Below, piece after piece: positions 24,881 to 34,626 of a DNA stretch of 42,356 bases (positions are counted from its first letter, which is position 1; each line of letters begins with the position of its first letter). The DNA is taken from positions 1-42,356 of the forward strand of contig JAJZQZ010000003.1 of the NCBI GenBank assembly GCA_021802965.1, written 5' to 3'. The stretch is from Actinomycetes bacterium. Lineage in GTDB: Bacteria; Actinomycetota; Thermoleophilia; RBG-16-64-13. The position numbers and the translations under genes are program-made. The notes under the pieces were generated by a model. That model searched no databases, was not told the DNA's origin, and saw nothing but the letters and a program-made list of their open reading frames with translations.

Positions 24881-25824
24881 CAGCCGGGGCAGTACGCCGT
24901 CCCCCGACCCGCTACGACCACCCGGACGAGTGTCCCTCCGCACCGCACGCAGGGCTGACCTTGGCGCCCGTAGGCCCGCAGCGTCCGCTGGAACCCCCCG
25001 CCCGACCCCAGCGTGTCGACGAAGTCGCTGATCGAGCATCCCCGGAGCCGCACGCCCTCGTCCAGGCGCGCCTTGATCTCCTGGGCCAGGCGCTCGATCT
25101 CGTCGCGGTCCAGGGAGCCGGCGGGTCGCAGTGGCGACAGGCCCGCCCCGAACAGGATCTCGTCGGCGTAGATGTTGCCGATGCCGGCCAGCCTGCGCTG
25201 ATCGAGCAGGAAGGCCTTAAGGGGCGCCCGGCGGCCCGCCAAGGCCGCCGCGAGCACCTCGGCGTCCCAGTCTCCGCCCGGCCACGCATCGGGCCCCATC
25301 CGCGCGACGCGGGAGGGCGGTTCGTCTCTGCCGAGCTCCACCCGGCCGAACTTTCGCATGTCGCGAAAGACCAGCTTGAGAGAGGGGTCGTCACGCTCCG
25401 AGTCCGGGCCGGGGACGGGGTCGCTCAGCAGGAAGACGAAGCGGTCGTGGGCCGGCGATCCGCGCCGCGCCTCGACGGCGCCCCGGCGCCGGCCGGGGTC
25501 GGCTGTGGGCTCTCCAACGGGGGTGTCGCTCGGGCGCTCCTCTTGGAGAAGCAGTTGGCCGGTCATCCCCAGGTGGATGGTGAGAAAGAGGGGACTATCG
25601 TCGAGCTTCCCGGCCCCTGCTCCGGGTTCCAGGATGAGCAAGATGAACTTGCCCCGACGGTCGACGGCGAGGATGCGGCGGCCCGGTAGGGCCGCCGCCA
25701 GCGTTTCCGGCGTGACGTCCCTGAGCATGGCGGGTTCGATGGCGGCCACGGCGAGGATGCGGCGGCCCGGCAGGGCCGCCGCCAACTGCCGGCGGACGGT
25801 CTCGACTTCGGGTAGCTCGGGCAC
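24871..25824 (-). CDS. mutM: Formamidopyrimidine-DNA glycosylase MutM (Fpg)
   Basis: MutM removes 8-oxoguanine and formamidopyrimidines. The mature N-terminus PELPEVETVRR carries the catalytic proline and glutamates. The beta-clamp region, the H2TH motif (GIGNIYADEILF) and the C-terminal C-x2-C-x16-C-x2-C zinc finger are intact. At 317 aa it is about 45 residues longer than usual because of a hydrophilic insert around residues 96-140. The segment LAAALPGRRILAV occurs twice (residues 14-26 and 42-54), from a 37-bp direct repeat. It follows argS by 13 bases on the same strand. Confidence 0.96.
   Translation of the reverse strand: MPELPEVETVRRQLAAALPGRRILAVAAIEPAMLRDVTPETLAAALPGRRILAVDRRGKFILLILEPGAGAGKLDDSPLFLTIHLGMTGQLLLQEERPSDTPVGEPTADPGRRRGAVEARRGSPAHDRFVFLLSDPVPGPDSERDDPSLKLVFRDMRKFGRVELGRDEPPSRVARMGPDAWPGGDWDAEVLAAALAGRRAPLKAFLLDQRRLAGIGNIYADEILFGAGLSPLRPAGSLDRDEIERLAQEIKARLDEGVRLRGCSISDFVDTLGSGGGFQRTLRAYGRQGQPCVRCGGTLVRVVVAGRGTAYCPGCQR
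25664..25784. repeat. 37-bp direct repeat pair inside mutM, period 84 bp
   Basis: Bases 25664-25700 and 25748-25784 are identical except for one base (T/C at 25687/25771). The copies start 84 bases apart, exactly 28 codons. MutM naturally has weak similarity between these two segments, but near-identity at DNA level is beyond what protein constraint needs. Confidence 0.9.
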
Positions 25825-25837
25825 CGGGCGCGCGGGC

Positions 25838-27508
25838 CTACATACTCTCGGGGGCGCTCACCCCGAGCAGGTCCAGCGCACGCGCGACCACGCGCTTGGT
25901 CACCAGGCAGAGGGCCAGACGCGCCGCGGAGACCTCGGGGTCGGAGCCGATCACCCGGCAGTTCTTGTAGAAGACGTGGAACGCGGCCGCGACCTCCTGC
26001 GCATATCCTGCCACCCGATGAGGGGCGCGCCGATCGGCCGCCTCGCGCACCAGGTCCGCGAACTCGTCGAGCTTCTTGATCAGGTCGCGCTCGTACACCG
26101 TGTCGAAGAGCTCCCCCGCCCCCACCGCCGGCTCCAGCTCGGCGGGCATGTTCCGCACGATGCTCGCTATCCGCGCGTGGGCGTACTGCACGTAGTAGAC
26201 CGGGTTCTCCTGGGACTGCCGGCGCGCCAGCGACAGGTCCAGGTCGAGGGTCTGGTCGTGGGACCGCATCACCAAGAAGAAACGGGCCGCGTCCACCCCG
26301 ATGGCGTCGATGAGCTCGCCCAGGGTCACCATCTCGCCCCGCCTGGTGGACATCTGGCGCGACTCGCCGGCCTCCAGAAGGTTGACCATCTGCCCGATGA
26401 TCAGCTCCAGCATGTCGGGGTCGTGGCTCATGATCTCCACGGCCGCCTTCATCCGCGGTACGTATCCGTGGTGGTCGGCTCCCCAGATGTTGATGAGGTG
26501 GCCATAGCCGCGGCCGAGCTTGTCTTGGTGGTAGGCCAGATCGGCGGCGAAGTACGTGGGGCGCTCATTGCTGCGGACGAGGACGCGGTCCTTGTCGTCG
26601 CCGTAGGGGGTGGTGCGCAGCCACACCGCTTCGTCGGCGTGGAATGCGTCGCCCGTCTCCAAGAGGTGGTCGATCGCGGCCTGGACCCGGCCCTCGGTGT
26701 GCAGCGGGGTCTCGCTGAACCAGCGATCGAAGGTGACCCGGAAGCGTTCGAGTTCGGCCCGCATCTGCTCGAGGACGAGCTGATAGCCGCGCACCCTGAA
26801 GAAGTCGACGGCCGGGGAGCCGGCGTCGTCCAAGCCTTGGTCGCGCAACTCGGCCACCCAGCGGTCGCCGACCTCCTCCCGCACCTCGGCCGCGATATCC
26901 TTCACGTACTCCCCTTGGTAGCCCTCCTCCGGTACTTCGAGATCGAGGCCGAAGGACTGGGCATAGCGCGCCGCGACGGACCGTCCGAACATCTCCATCT
27001 GACGACCGTAGTCATTGATGTAGAACTCGGTGGTCACCCTGTGGCCGCTGAAGCTCAGAAGACGGTCGAGAGAGTTCCCGTAGGCGGCGTACCGGGCATG
27101 GCCGACGTGGAGGGGCCCGTTGGGGTTGACGCTGACGTACTCGAGCAGGATGTCCAGAGGGTGCTCCCTGGCCCCCCGGCCCACCTCATCGGCCTGCTCC
27201 AGCATCACGCTCACCGACCGCGTGAACGCCTCGGGCCGCAGCCTGAAGTTCAGGAACCCGGGCCCCGCGATGTCGATCTCCCCGACCATGCCGGCCACTT
27301 CGGCGTCGGCCAGCAATCGCGCACGCGCCTCCTCCGCGAGAGCTCGGGGCGCCATGCGTGCGACCTTGGCCAGTTGCAGACAGAACGGGGTCGCGTAGTC
27401 GCCATGGTCGGACTCGGCCGGCCGCTCAATCACGACGGGAGGACCAGCCTCCCATCCCCGTTCGGCCACCCATTCGCCGATCACCCGTTGAACATGCGCA
27501 GCCAGCAC
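25838..27508 (-). CDS. argS: Arginyl-tRNA synthetase
   Basis: A class I aminoacyl-tRNA synthetase of 556 aa. The N-terminal Add1 domain is followed by NPNGPLHVGHARYAAYG, containing the HIGH-type HVGH. The KMSK position reads QMSTRRG, a degenerate form common in ArgRS. The anticodon-binding C-terminus ends in ARALDLLGVSAPESM, typical of the family. The GTG start (27508) has GGGAG 7 bases ahead and lies 4 bases after the potassium channel stop. Confidence 0.97.
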   Translation of the reverse strand: MLAAHVQRVIGEWVAERGWEAGPPVVIERPAESDHGDYATPFCLQLAKVARMAPRALAEEARARLLADAEVAGMVGEIDIAGPGFLNFRLRPEAFTRSVSVMLEQADEVGRGAREHPLDILLEYVSVNPNGPLHVGHARYAAYGNSLDRLLSFSGHRVTTEFYINDYGRQMEMFGRSVAARYAQSFGLDLEVPEEGYQGEYVKDIAAEVREEVGDRWVAELRDQGLDDAGSPAVDFFRVRGYQLVLEQMRAELERFRVTFDRWFSETPLHTEGRVQAAIDHLLETGDAFHADEAVWLRTTPYGDDKDRVLVRSNERPTYFAADLAYHQDKLGRGYGHLINIWGADHHGYVPRMKAAVEIMSHDPDMLELIIGQMVNLLEAGESRQMSTRRGEMVTLGELIDAIGVDAARFFLVMRSHDQTLDLDLSLARRQSQENPVYYVQYAHARIASIVRNMPAELEPAVGAGELFDTVYERDLIKKLDEFADLVREAADRRAPHRVAGYAQEVAAAFHVFYKNCRVIGSDPEVSAARLALCLVTKRVVARALDLLGVSAPESM

Positions 27509-27512
27509 CGGC

Positions 27513-28580
27513 TCACTCCCTCTCCTCGTACATGTCGGCCACCCGCGCGGGCAGGCGGCAGGCGAACAACTCCTCCAACCGGCCTATGTCCTGCGGGGTG
27601 GCGATCGCGATCAACACGTCGCGTGCTTCGAGCACCACGTCGGGATCCGGGTTCGTGTCGAACACGCCCGTGCGGCCCCGGCGGATCGCCAGGACGGTGG
27701 CGCCCGTGCGATTGCGGATATCGAGCTCTTTGATCGAGCGCCCGACCACTTCGCACGTCTCGTTGAGCGACAGCTCCTCCAAGCGGAACTCGATCTCCCC
27801 CCCTCCGGTGACCACCTCGAGGTAGTCGCTGACGAGGGGTCTCATCATCAGAGTGGCCATCTTCTTGCCCCCGATGCTGTACGGCGAGAGGACCTCGTTG
27901 GCCCCGGCGCGCCGCAGCTTGCTCACAGATTCATCGGCCGTCGCCCGGGCCACGATGGAGAGGCCCGGGTTGAGAACCCGGGCTGAGAGCACCACGAAGA
28001 TGTTCTCAGCGTCGGAATCCACCGCCGCCACCAGCCCCCGGGCCCGGTCGATGCCGGCCTCCTTCAGCGTCTCGTCGTCAGAGGCGTTCCCCTCGACCCC
28101 GAGAAAGCCCAGCTCCTGCACGCGCGCGATGGTCTCCTCGTTGTTGTCGACGACCACGAAGCTTGCGCCCTGGGCGCGGAACTCCCACGCCACCGCTTCG
28201 CCGACCCGGCCGAAGCCACAGATGATGTAGTGCCCCCTCAGCTCGGCGACACGCCTGCGCATCGTACGCCTCCTGTACATTCCGGTCAGGGTACCGCTCA
28301 CCATGAACTCGATCATGCGGCTGAGCCCGTAGCCGATGAGGCTCACTCCACCGATGATCAGCAGTATCGTGAACAGCCTGCCTTCGGGCGAGAGCGTCCG
28401 CACCTCCCCGAAGCCTACCGTCGAGAGCGCGAGCACGGTCATGTAGAACGAATCGAGGACCGTCCACCCCTCGATGACCACGTAACCGACGGTGCCCACG
28501 ACGAGGACCGCGAGAACGCCGATGAGCAGCACGGCGATCGTGCGCGTGTCCAGACCCTCAGTGCCGTTGGCCGCCGGCAT
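27513..28580 (-). CDS. Potassium channel with RCK (TrkA-N/TrkA-C) domains
   Basis: The 355-aa protein has two membrane helices (about 15-37 and 70-92) flanking a pore with selectivity filter TVGFGE (54-59), then a cytoplasmic RCK module: NAD-binding GFGRVG (122-127) in TrkA-N, and a TrkA-C domain near residues 270-350. This is the architecture of ligand-gated bacterial K+ channels such as MthK. A GGAGG-like site (AAGGAG) precedes ATG 28580. It is in one operon with argS and mutM, with no obvious functional link. Confidence 0.93.
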   Translation of the reverse strand: MPAANGTEGLDTRTIAVLLIGVLAVLVVGTVGYVVIEGWTVLDSFYMTVLALSTVGFGEVRTLSPEGRLFTILLIIGGVSLIGYGLSRMIEFMVSGTLTGMYRRRTMRRRVAELRGHYIICGFGRVGEAVAWEFRAQGASFVVVDNNEETIARVQELGFLGVEGNASDDETLKEAGIDRARGLVAAVDSDAENIFVVLSARVLNPGLSIVARATADESVSKLRRAGANEVLSPYSIGGKKMATLMMRPLVSDYLEVVTGGGEIEFRLEELSLNETCEVVGRSIKELDIRNRTGATVLAIRRGRTGVFDTNPDPDVVLEARDVLIAIATPQDIGRLEELFACRLPARVADMYEERE

Positions 28581-28625
28581 ATGCTCCTTCCGCCCCCGAC
28601 ACGGTCAGAGCCGGCAGGGACACGA

Positions 28626-29087
28626 TCAGTGGTGGTACGGTTCCCCTCGCTCGATGCGCACGGCCCGATACAGCTGCTCCAGAACGACGCACCGCGCGAG
28701 TTGATGCGGGAAGGTCAGCTTCGACAGAGACCAAACCAGGTCCGCCGTATCGAGCAGCCGCCCATCGAGGCCCAGAGCGCCCCCTAGTATAAACTGGAAG
28801 CCGCTCCGGCCATGGAGCTTCTGCTCGGCCATCCTCGCGCTCAGCGATTCCGAATCGAATTCCATGCCCGTCCGATCGAGGACCACGGTGTATTCGCCCG
28901 GGCGCACCTGGCGCCTGATCGCATCGGCCTCGAGCGCTTTGACGCGCTCCTCCCCTTGCCCAAGCGGTACCTCGGCCACCTCGCGCACCTCGAGGTTCGC
29001 GTAGGGACGAAGCAGCTGCGCGTAGTGGGCCGCGACCGGGGCGTAGGCCCGGCTCAAGCGGCCGACGCAGACGAGGGTCAGGCGCAC
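28626..29087 (-). CDS. rlmH: 23S rRNA (pseudouridine-1915-N3)-methyltransferase RlmH
   Basis: RlmH methylates pseudouridine 1915 in helix 69 of 23S rRNA. The SPOUT-fold SAM-binding loop FILGGALGLDGRLLDTA and the C-terminal FPHQLARCVVLEQLYRAVRI ending RGEPYHH are diagnostic. The 153-aa length is normal. Start is GTG 29087. Confidence 0.95.
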   Translation of the reverse strand: MRLTLVCVGRLSRAYAPVAAHYAQLLRPYANLEVREVAEVPLGQGEERVKALEADAIRRQVRPGEYTVVLDRTGMEFDSESLSARMAEQKLHGRSGFQFILGGALGLDGRLLDTADLVWSLSKLTFPHQLARCVVLEQLYRAVRIERGEPYHH

Positions 29088-29159
29088 GGACGGGACAGCC
29101 GACGCATCACGCCGCTCAACGCGTTCTGGCGGTCAAGGCTTCGACCGTTGAGCACCCTG

Positions 29160-29858
29160 CTAGAGGAAGGGCAGGTCTCCGACGCCCTCCTCCTCATCCT
29201 CGAGCTTCCGCTTGCGCTTCATCGTGGTGAATGCGTGGTCCTTCGCGATGGTGGGCATGTTCCGCCAGAGGCATATGTCGCTCTTGAGGTAGCGCGCCTT
29301 GATCTCGTCGGTGCAGCGGATGGTGCAGGTGAGGCAGATCTCCTCCTCGACTTGGATCTTCTCCCGCCGAGGACGCTCGCCTTCGTCGAGACGCCGGGAA
29401 GCCTCGAGCAAGAGAGCCTGAACGTCGATGGACGGCGTGATGGGAAAGTGGAACACCCGATCCGGGATCACGAACTTGAAGGTGCCGGCCGTCCAGTTCG
29501 AGAGCTGGAGGGCCTGATCGTGGGTCTGCCGGTTGACGATCTCCTGCAGGGTCTTGCGGTCGGTGTATCCCCGCTTGAGCAGCATCACGCCGAGGGGTTC
29601 CTTGTTCTCGTCGTGGACGTAGCTGAGCAGACACTCGTTCAGCTGCTCATCTGACAGGATACCGGCGGCGACGAGGCGGTTCCCGAGAAGGTCGTCGGAG
29701 AGCGGCAAGGAGATCGCGTCCACCTTGCCGTCGGTCATATAGATGTAGCCGTATTCCTCGAAGTCCTGGATCTCCAGCACCCCGCTCTTGCGATACGTCG
29801 CCAAGAACTGAAGGATGCTGAATATCGAGAAATCCTGGATTCTGCCCCACAGGATCAT
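29160..29858 (-). CDS. DUF4388 (PATAN-like) protein with C-terminal cysteine cluster
   Basis: From ATG 29858 the protein has 232 residues. Residues 1-55 match the start of DUF4388/PATAN domains (WGRIQDFSIFSILQFLATYRKSGVLEI), found in signalling proteins that control motility and phototaxis. Residues about 56-112 resemble the MshEN-type helical module (LLGNRLVAAGILSDEQLNEC). The C-terminal region holds C175-x2-C178-x3-C182-x13-C196, which could bind zinc or an iron-sulphur cluster, followed by a basic then acidic tail. The frame extends upstream to 29909, but GGGGTG ahead of 29858 supports that start. Function unknown. Confidence 0.8.
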   Translation of the reverse strand: MILWGRIQDFSIFSILQFLATYRKSGVLEIQDFEEYGYIYMTDGKVDAISLPLSDDLLGNRLVAAGILSDEQLNECLLSYVHDENKEPLGVMLLKRGYTDRKTLQEIVNRQTHDQALQLSNWTAGTFKFVIPDRVFHFPITPSIDVQALLLEASRRLDEGERPRREKIQVEEEICLTCTIRCTDEIKARYLKSDICLWRNMPTIAKDHAFTTMKRKRKLEDEEEGVGDLPFL

Positions 29859-29936
29859 CACATCACCCCGAAACGGTATGTCGGCACGACGCGGGCCCGA
29901 GTTGAGCACATAGCCCGAAGGCTCGTGCGGCGACGA

Positions 29937-30590
29937 CTACCGGCGGGTCTCGCTCCGCTCCGACATCGCCGGGCCGGGCTTCTTGAACACGTGCCGACCC
30001 TCGGAGTGATATCCGTCGGCTGCTTCGTCCTCCGACCCCTCTCCATTGGAACGGTCGCCCGGGGAGTCGGGTTCGGAGACAAGATCGGCCAGGGAGCGGG
30101 CCTCTCCAAAACCCGAAAAAGTGGCCGACGGGGGAGCTGCCGGCTCCGCAGGCGCCAGCACCGCGATAGGTTCATGGGTCTCGGGCTCGAGAGAGACCTC
30201 GGGCTGCCGATCGGCCGGGGAGGTGAAGAAGACCTCCTCGGTCTCAAGGGACTCTCGTGCAGCCTCCTCCGGGTGGGCCGACGCGGCCGCCAGGGAAGCC
30301 CGAAGATCGGCGTCCTCTCCGCCTTGGGGCCAAGGCGCCTCGCGCGCCTCAGCATGGTCGGGCTCCATCGCTCCGAACGCGGCCGACCTCCGTCCACGCT
30401 TCTGCACGGGAGGATGAACGAGCTGCCAGCCCACGGCCAGGAAGACGTAGGCGAAGACCGCGAACACGCCCGCAAGGACGAGCAGGCTGGTACTGAAAGT
30501 GGAGAAGAAGGGGAGAAGGACGAGCATAGCGATGACGCCGAAGAGCGCGCCCACCAAGAGCGCGGCCCCGCCCAGCACACGAAAGATCAT
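29937..30590 (-). CDS. Two-helix membrane protein with long acidic disordered tail
   Basis: I do not recognise a family. The 217-aa product has two membrane segments (about 5-27 and 33-58) and then about 155 residues rich in Glu, Ala, Pro and Ser, probably disordered and cytoplasmic, ending in a basic stretch. GAGGT 6 bases before ATG 30590 supports the start. It lies 78 bases before the DUF4388 gene on the same strand and may be co-expressed with it. Confidence 0.7.
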   Translation of the reverse strand: MIFRVLGGAALLVGALFGVIAMLVLLPFFSTFSTSLLVLAGVFAVFAYVFLAVGWQLVHPPVQKRGRRSAAFGAMEPDHAEAREAPWPQGGEDADLRASLAAASAHPEEAARESLETEEVFFTSPADRQPEVSLEPETHEPIAVLAPAEPAAPPSATFSGFGEARSLADLVSEPDSPGDRSNGEGSEDEAADGYHSEGRHVFKKPGPAMSERSETRR

Positions 30591-30714
30591 GCATGCACCT
30601 CTAGAAGTATCCGGAACCAGACCCGCGAGTCGAATCGCCTTACCCCGCCGCAGCGACAGGAAAGTCTAGTGAACATCGGCGGGCTTTACAAGTGACAAGC
30701 GTAGCGAGGCGGAC

Positions 30715-31011
30715 TCAGCCGAGGCCCTTGGCCGCCCGCGCGGCTTCCAGCTGAGACAGGACCTCTTCGTCGGTCGAGGTCTGCTCGATGATCTCGCGGA
30801 ACTCGTCCACGGAGAGACCCATGTGGGCAAGCAGGACACGGTCTCTAGAGCACGGGTGCACATAGGTGCCCGGGTCGCCGTGGTAGGTCGCTCGGGCCTT
30901 GTCGATCATGCGGGGCAGCCAGGCCCAACCGCCCAATGCGAGATCACCCGGCCGCGGAGAGCGCGCACGTAGGTCGTACATGATATCCATTGCACAAGCA
31001 TACACCCTCAT
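30715..31011 (-). CDS. DUF5069 family protein
   Basis: A 98-aa protein with the DUF5069 pattern: WLPRMIDKARATYHG, then YVHPCSRDRVLLAHMGLSVDEFREII. The function of the family is not known. The ATG at 31011 overlaps the glnD stop (ATGA), suggesting coupling to the nitrogen-control genes; a Met at codon 8 is the alternative start. No membrane segment or signal peptide is seen. Confidence 0.82.
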   Translation of the reverse strand: MRVYACAMDIMYDLRARSPRPGDLALGGWAWLPRMIDKARATYHGDPGTYVHPCSRDRVLLAHMGLSVDEFREIIEQTSTDEEVLSQLEAARAAKGLG

Positions 31012-33410
31012 GCGCCGAGCGCGAAGAGCAGGGCCTTCTCTACCTCCAGCAAATGGTCGCTTTCGGTCAACTTCTCCCCTCTCGAGTCGGCCACGTAGAA
31101 GACGTCCACGACGCGGCCTCTCTGGGTCGACACCTTGGCCAGACGCACCTCGAGATGGAGGTCGTCCATGGTGCGCGCCAGGGTGTAGAGGAGGCCGATA
31201 CGGTCGGCGGCATGCACCTCTATGACGGTGAGGGTGTCGGAGACGCCGTTCTCGACGACCACGCGAGGCGGCTCGGTCCGTTCGGCTGATCCCGGGCGCG
31301 CATAACGCGCCGCTTTCTCGGCCAGCCGGTAGTCCAGCGAGATCCGCCCTTCGAGCGCGCGATGGATATCGTCTCGCACCGCTTCCCAGCGCTCCTCGGG
31401 GATGGTTCCGCCGAACTGGTCGGCCACCAGGAATACCCGCGCGACCAGGCCTTCTTCCACCGGCTGCACCTGCGCGCTCAGGATGTTAACCCCGTGATAT
31501 GCCAGCACCCCCGACAAACGGGCGAGCAGTCCGGGGTGAGAAGCGGAGACGACAGACATCTCGTCGACCCCGGCGAGGCGTCCCGGCTGCACCTCCAGGG
31601 TCAACCCGCGCGATGACAGACCCATGGGTATGCGCATGAAGAGGACCGGCCGGGGATCGGCCGCCGGAAGGGACGCCTCGTCCGGCGCCGGTACCGCTTC
31701 GGCATCGCCCAGAGCATCCAACACCTTGAAGAAGAGCTCCCGAACGAGCGCCCCGCTCCACGGGGTCCACACAGCCGGACCGGTCGACATGGAGTCGACC
31801 ACCGTCAACACATACAGCATGACCAGCCGGTCACGGGAGCTGATAACCTCGGCCAGCCGGGCGACCAGGGCAGGGTCGTCCAAGTCCCTGCGGGCGGCGG
31901 TCTCCGCGAGGAGCAGGTGCTCGCGAACCAGGAAGGCCGTGGTCCGCTGATCCTCCTCGCTCTCGCCGAGCGCGGCGACGGCACGCCGAGCCAGGCGGGC
32001 GCCCGAGCGAGTGTGGTCCTCGGGGGCGACACCCTTGGCGAGATCGTGCAAGAGACAGGCGAGGATGAAGCAGGGCCAGTCGTCGGAGGTCGCCAGCTCG
32101 CGGGCGAGCGAGACAGCGAGCGGATCGATCGCGCTATCCGTCCCCTCTCCTTCGCCGACCACCCTGGGCTCAAGGTCGCCGTGCGCCAGGTCCGCCGCCG
32201 CCGTAGCGCAGCGCAAAGAGTGGCCGTCGACCGTGTAGGTGTGCAGGCTGTCGCGCTGGCCGAGCGAGCGGATGTCTTCCCAGCCCGGGATCCATTCGGA
32301 GAGCACACCACGGTGCGATAGGCGCTCGAGCCGGGGAAGCGCGACGCTGCCCTCCGTGATCAACGCCACGAGGAACCGGCGCCGTTCCTCCGGCGACTCG
32401 GGCATGGACTCCGTCGGAGAGACGCCGCGTCCAGCCAGGCCACCCTCGGCCAGAGCCGCCGTCCACACGTCCTCGGACAGGATGCTGACAGACTGGGCGG
32501 CCTCGGCGACGGCGCGCATCACCGCGGGAACCGTGGCTCCGCCGGGCGGCGACGCCACCGGTGAAGCCGAGGCGAGCAGGGCGGCCACGTCTTCCTGATA
32601 GTCCAGGTATAGGCGATCGACCTTGCGCCCCACAGCGTAGTGCAACGAGGTCCGCGTGCGCAGAAGGCGGTCGGCGGCGGCCTCGAGCTCAGCGAGGGCC
32701 GACGGCGGCAACCACCCGGTCGACATGAGGCCGTCGAACCCGGTGACCGAGCGGAGGGCGAAGGCCAGCCAAAAAGCCTCGTGGATGTCGCGCAGGCCTC
32801 CGCGCCCATCCTTCAGGTCGGGCTCCAACAAGGCGCCCGCCGGACCGCAGACCGCGTGCCGTGTCTCCCGTGCCCGCAGCAGCCGCTGCACGAAGCCGGC
32901 CCCACCGTCTGACAGCAATCGAGTCCGGAGCCGGACGATCAGTTCCCGGAAAAGGTCCTGGTCGCCGACCAGGAGGCGCGCCTGACAGAAGGAGGTCTCC
33001 AGCTCGAGGTTCTCCTCGGCGACAGCCAGGCATTCGTCGACCGTGCGTGCCCCGTGTCCCAGCTCCAAGCCGGCGTCCCACAGCGGATAGAACAGCACCT
33101 CCGCGGTCTCCTGCACCCGGGAGGTGTCTTCGGTCCGGTAGAGCAGCATGAGGTCGATGTCGGAGAAAGGGCAGAGCTCGCGACGCCCGTATCCCCCCAC
33201 AGCCACGACGGCGAGCCCCCGTTCTCGGTACGGACTGACGGCGGACACCTGGTGCTCGGCTTGACGGAACAGCGAGATCAGAGCCAAGTCGACGAGATCC
33301 GCCCGCCGTCGCGCCAGCTCCCGGCCTCCCGCGCCGGCCATATGCAGCTGACGCAGCTCGTCACGCGCCTGACGCAAGAACGCGGCGGGCTCCTGGCCGG
33401 GCAGGATCAT
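31008..33410 (-). CDS. glnD: PII uridylyl/nucleotidyltransferase GlnD
   Basis: GlnD modifies and demodifies the PII protein in response to glutamine. The nucleotidyltransferase motif VGGYGRRELCPFSDIDLMLL places the catalytic aspartates at D84 and D86. An HD domain (FILACLLHDLAKG, then DHTRSGA) lies near residues 450-550 for the removing activity, and two ACT domains form the C-terminus (about 635-710 and 725-800) as glutamine sensors. At 800 aa it is slightly shorter than the E. coli protein. In actinobacteria the modification is often adenylylation. The gene follows glnB by 95 bases. Confidence 0.95.
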   Translation of the reverse strand: MILPGQEPAAFLRQARDELRQLHMAGAGGRELARRRADLVDLALISLFRQAEHQVSAVSPYRERGLAVVAVGGYGRRELCPFSDIDLMLLYRTEDTSRVQETAEVLFYPLWDAGLELGHGARTVDECLAVAEENLELETSFCQARLLVGDQDLFRELIVRLRTRLLSDGGAGFVQRLLRARETRHAVCGPAGALLEPDLKDGRGGLRDIHEAFWLAFALRSVTGFDGLMSTGWLPPSALAELEAAADRLLRTRTSLHYAVGRKVDRLYLDYQEDVAALLASASPVASPPGGATVPAVMRAVAEAAQSVSILSEDVWTAALAEGGLAGRGVSPTESMPESPEERRRFLVALITEGSVALPRLERLSHRGVLSEWIPGWEDIRSLGQRDSLHTYTVDGHSLRCATAAADLAHGDLEPRVVGEGEGTDSAIDPLAVSLARELATSDDWPCFILACLLHDLAKGVAPEDHTRSGARLARRAVAALGESEEDQRTTAFLVREHLLLAETAARRDLDDPALVARLAEVISSRDRLVMLYVLTVVDSMSTGPAVWTPWSGALVRELFFKVLDALGDAEAVPAPDEASLPAADPRPVLFMRIPMGLSSRGLTLEVQPGRLAGVDEMSVVSASHPGLLARLSGVLAYHGVNILSAQVQPVEEGLVARVFLVADQFGGTIPEERWEAVRDDIHRALEGRISLDYRLAEKAARYARPGSAERTEPPRVVVENGVSDTLTVIEVHAADRIGLLYTLARTMDDLHLEVRLAKVSTQRGRVVDVFYVADSRGEKLTESDHLLEVEKALLFALGA

Positions 33411-33505
33411 GCCAGCAGGCCGAGGCTTCGAATCTTCGACAACCTCTCAGTCAGCCCGCGACGACTAGACACTGGCGGAAGCGGGAACCGAGGACGCGAA
33501 GGCCA

Positions 33506-34024
<519 letters not shown>

Positions 34025-34564
34025 TCAGCGCCCGGTCTGCCCGCTCTCCGCTCGAGCCTTGATCCCCAGCAGCCGGCTGCGAACTGGGAGAAAGTCGACG
34101 AGCTCCCGGAACAGCTTCGCCGGAAGCCCGGCGAGGGTGTCTTCGCCCGCGGAGCGCCTCCGCTCGAGCAGCCTCGTCCGCCCGTCGGGGAGTGACTCGA
34201 GGAAGAAGACCCAGGTGTCCGCCACCGCCTTGTCCGGCGCCCCGGGCGGGAGAGCCGACGCCAACAGCAGGCAACGGCCGACATCCGAGCGCATCACCTG
34301 CCACTGACGGCCACCCCCTCGGGCCCGTCCGGGCGGGGTGCGCTGCATGATCAGCGGCCAGACGCGCTCGGCCGGGGCATCGATCGTGACTCCGCGGGTC
34401 GCCGACATCCCTCTCGCGTGTGGGACGAGCTCGTCGCCAGGGAGGGCGCGCGCCGATTCATCGGCGGTCGCGCCCCAGGCCAGCAGCCGGGTCCGGCCCC
34501 ATTGCAGATATGCCAGCGACGCGGCCGTGATCAGGGTGGAGACACGCAGGATCTTGGTCCTCAT
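34025..34564 (-). CDS. Membrane-anchored SRPBCC-like protein
   Basis: From ATG 34564 the 179-aa product has one N-terminal hydrophobic segment (about 6-30) and a domain resembling SRPBCC lipid-binding folds (RGVTIDAPAERVWPLIMQ, then the later TWVFFLESLPDGRTRLLERR). Ligand and role are unknown. The upstream frame begins at 34609; the shorter start is preferred because TATCAT lies 6 bases before it, as expected of a leaderless message. It is divergent from the deacetylase gene, with starts 62 bases apart. Confidence 0.7.
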   Translation of the reverse strand: MRTKILRVSTLITAASLAYLQWGRTRLLAWGATADESARALPGDELVPHARGMSATRGVTIDAPAERVWPLIMQRTPPGRARGGGRQWQVMRSDVGRCLLLASALPPGAPDKAVADTWVFFLESLPDGRTRLLERRRSAGEDTLAGLPAKLFRELVDFLPVRSRLLGIKARAESGQTGR

Positions 34565-34626
34565 TCCTCTATGATATCCGACCACCGAAAAGCCGGTCGC
34601 GCGGCGCATGGTAACGTACGCTCGTC

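Noticed and set aside
23170-25689. An 839-codon plus-strand frame overlapping the symporter and mutM
   Set aside because: It is Arg/Pro/His-rich and overlaps two real genes in other frames.
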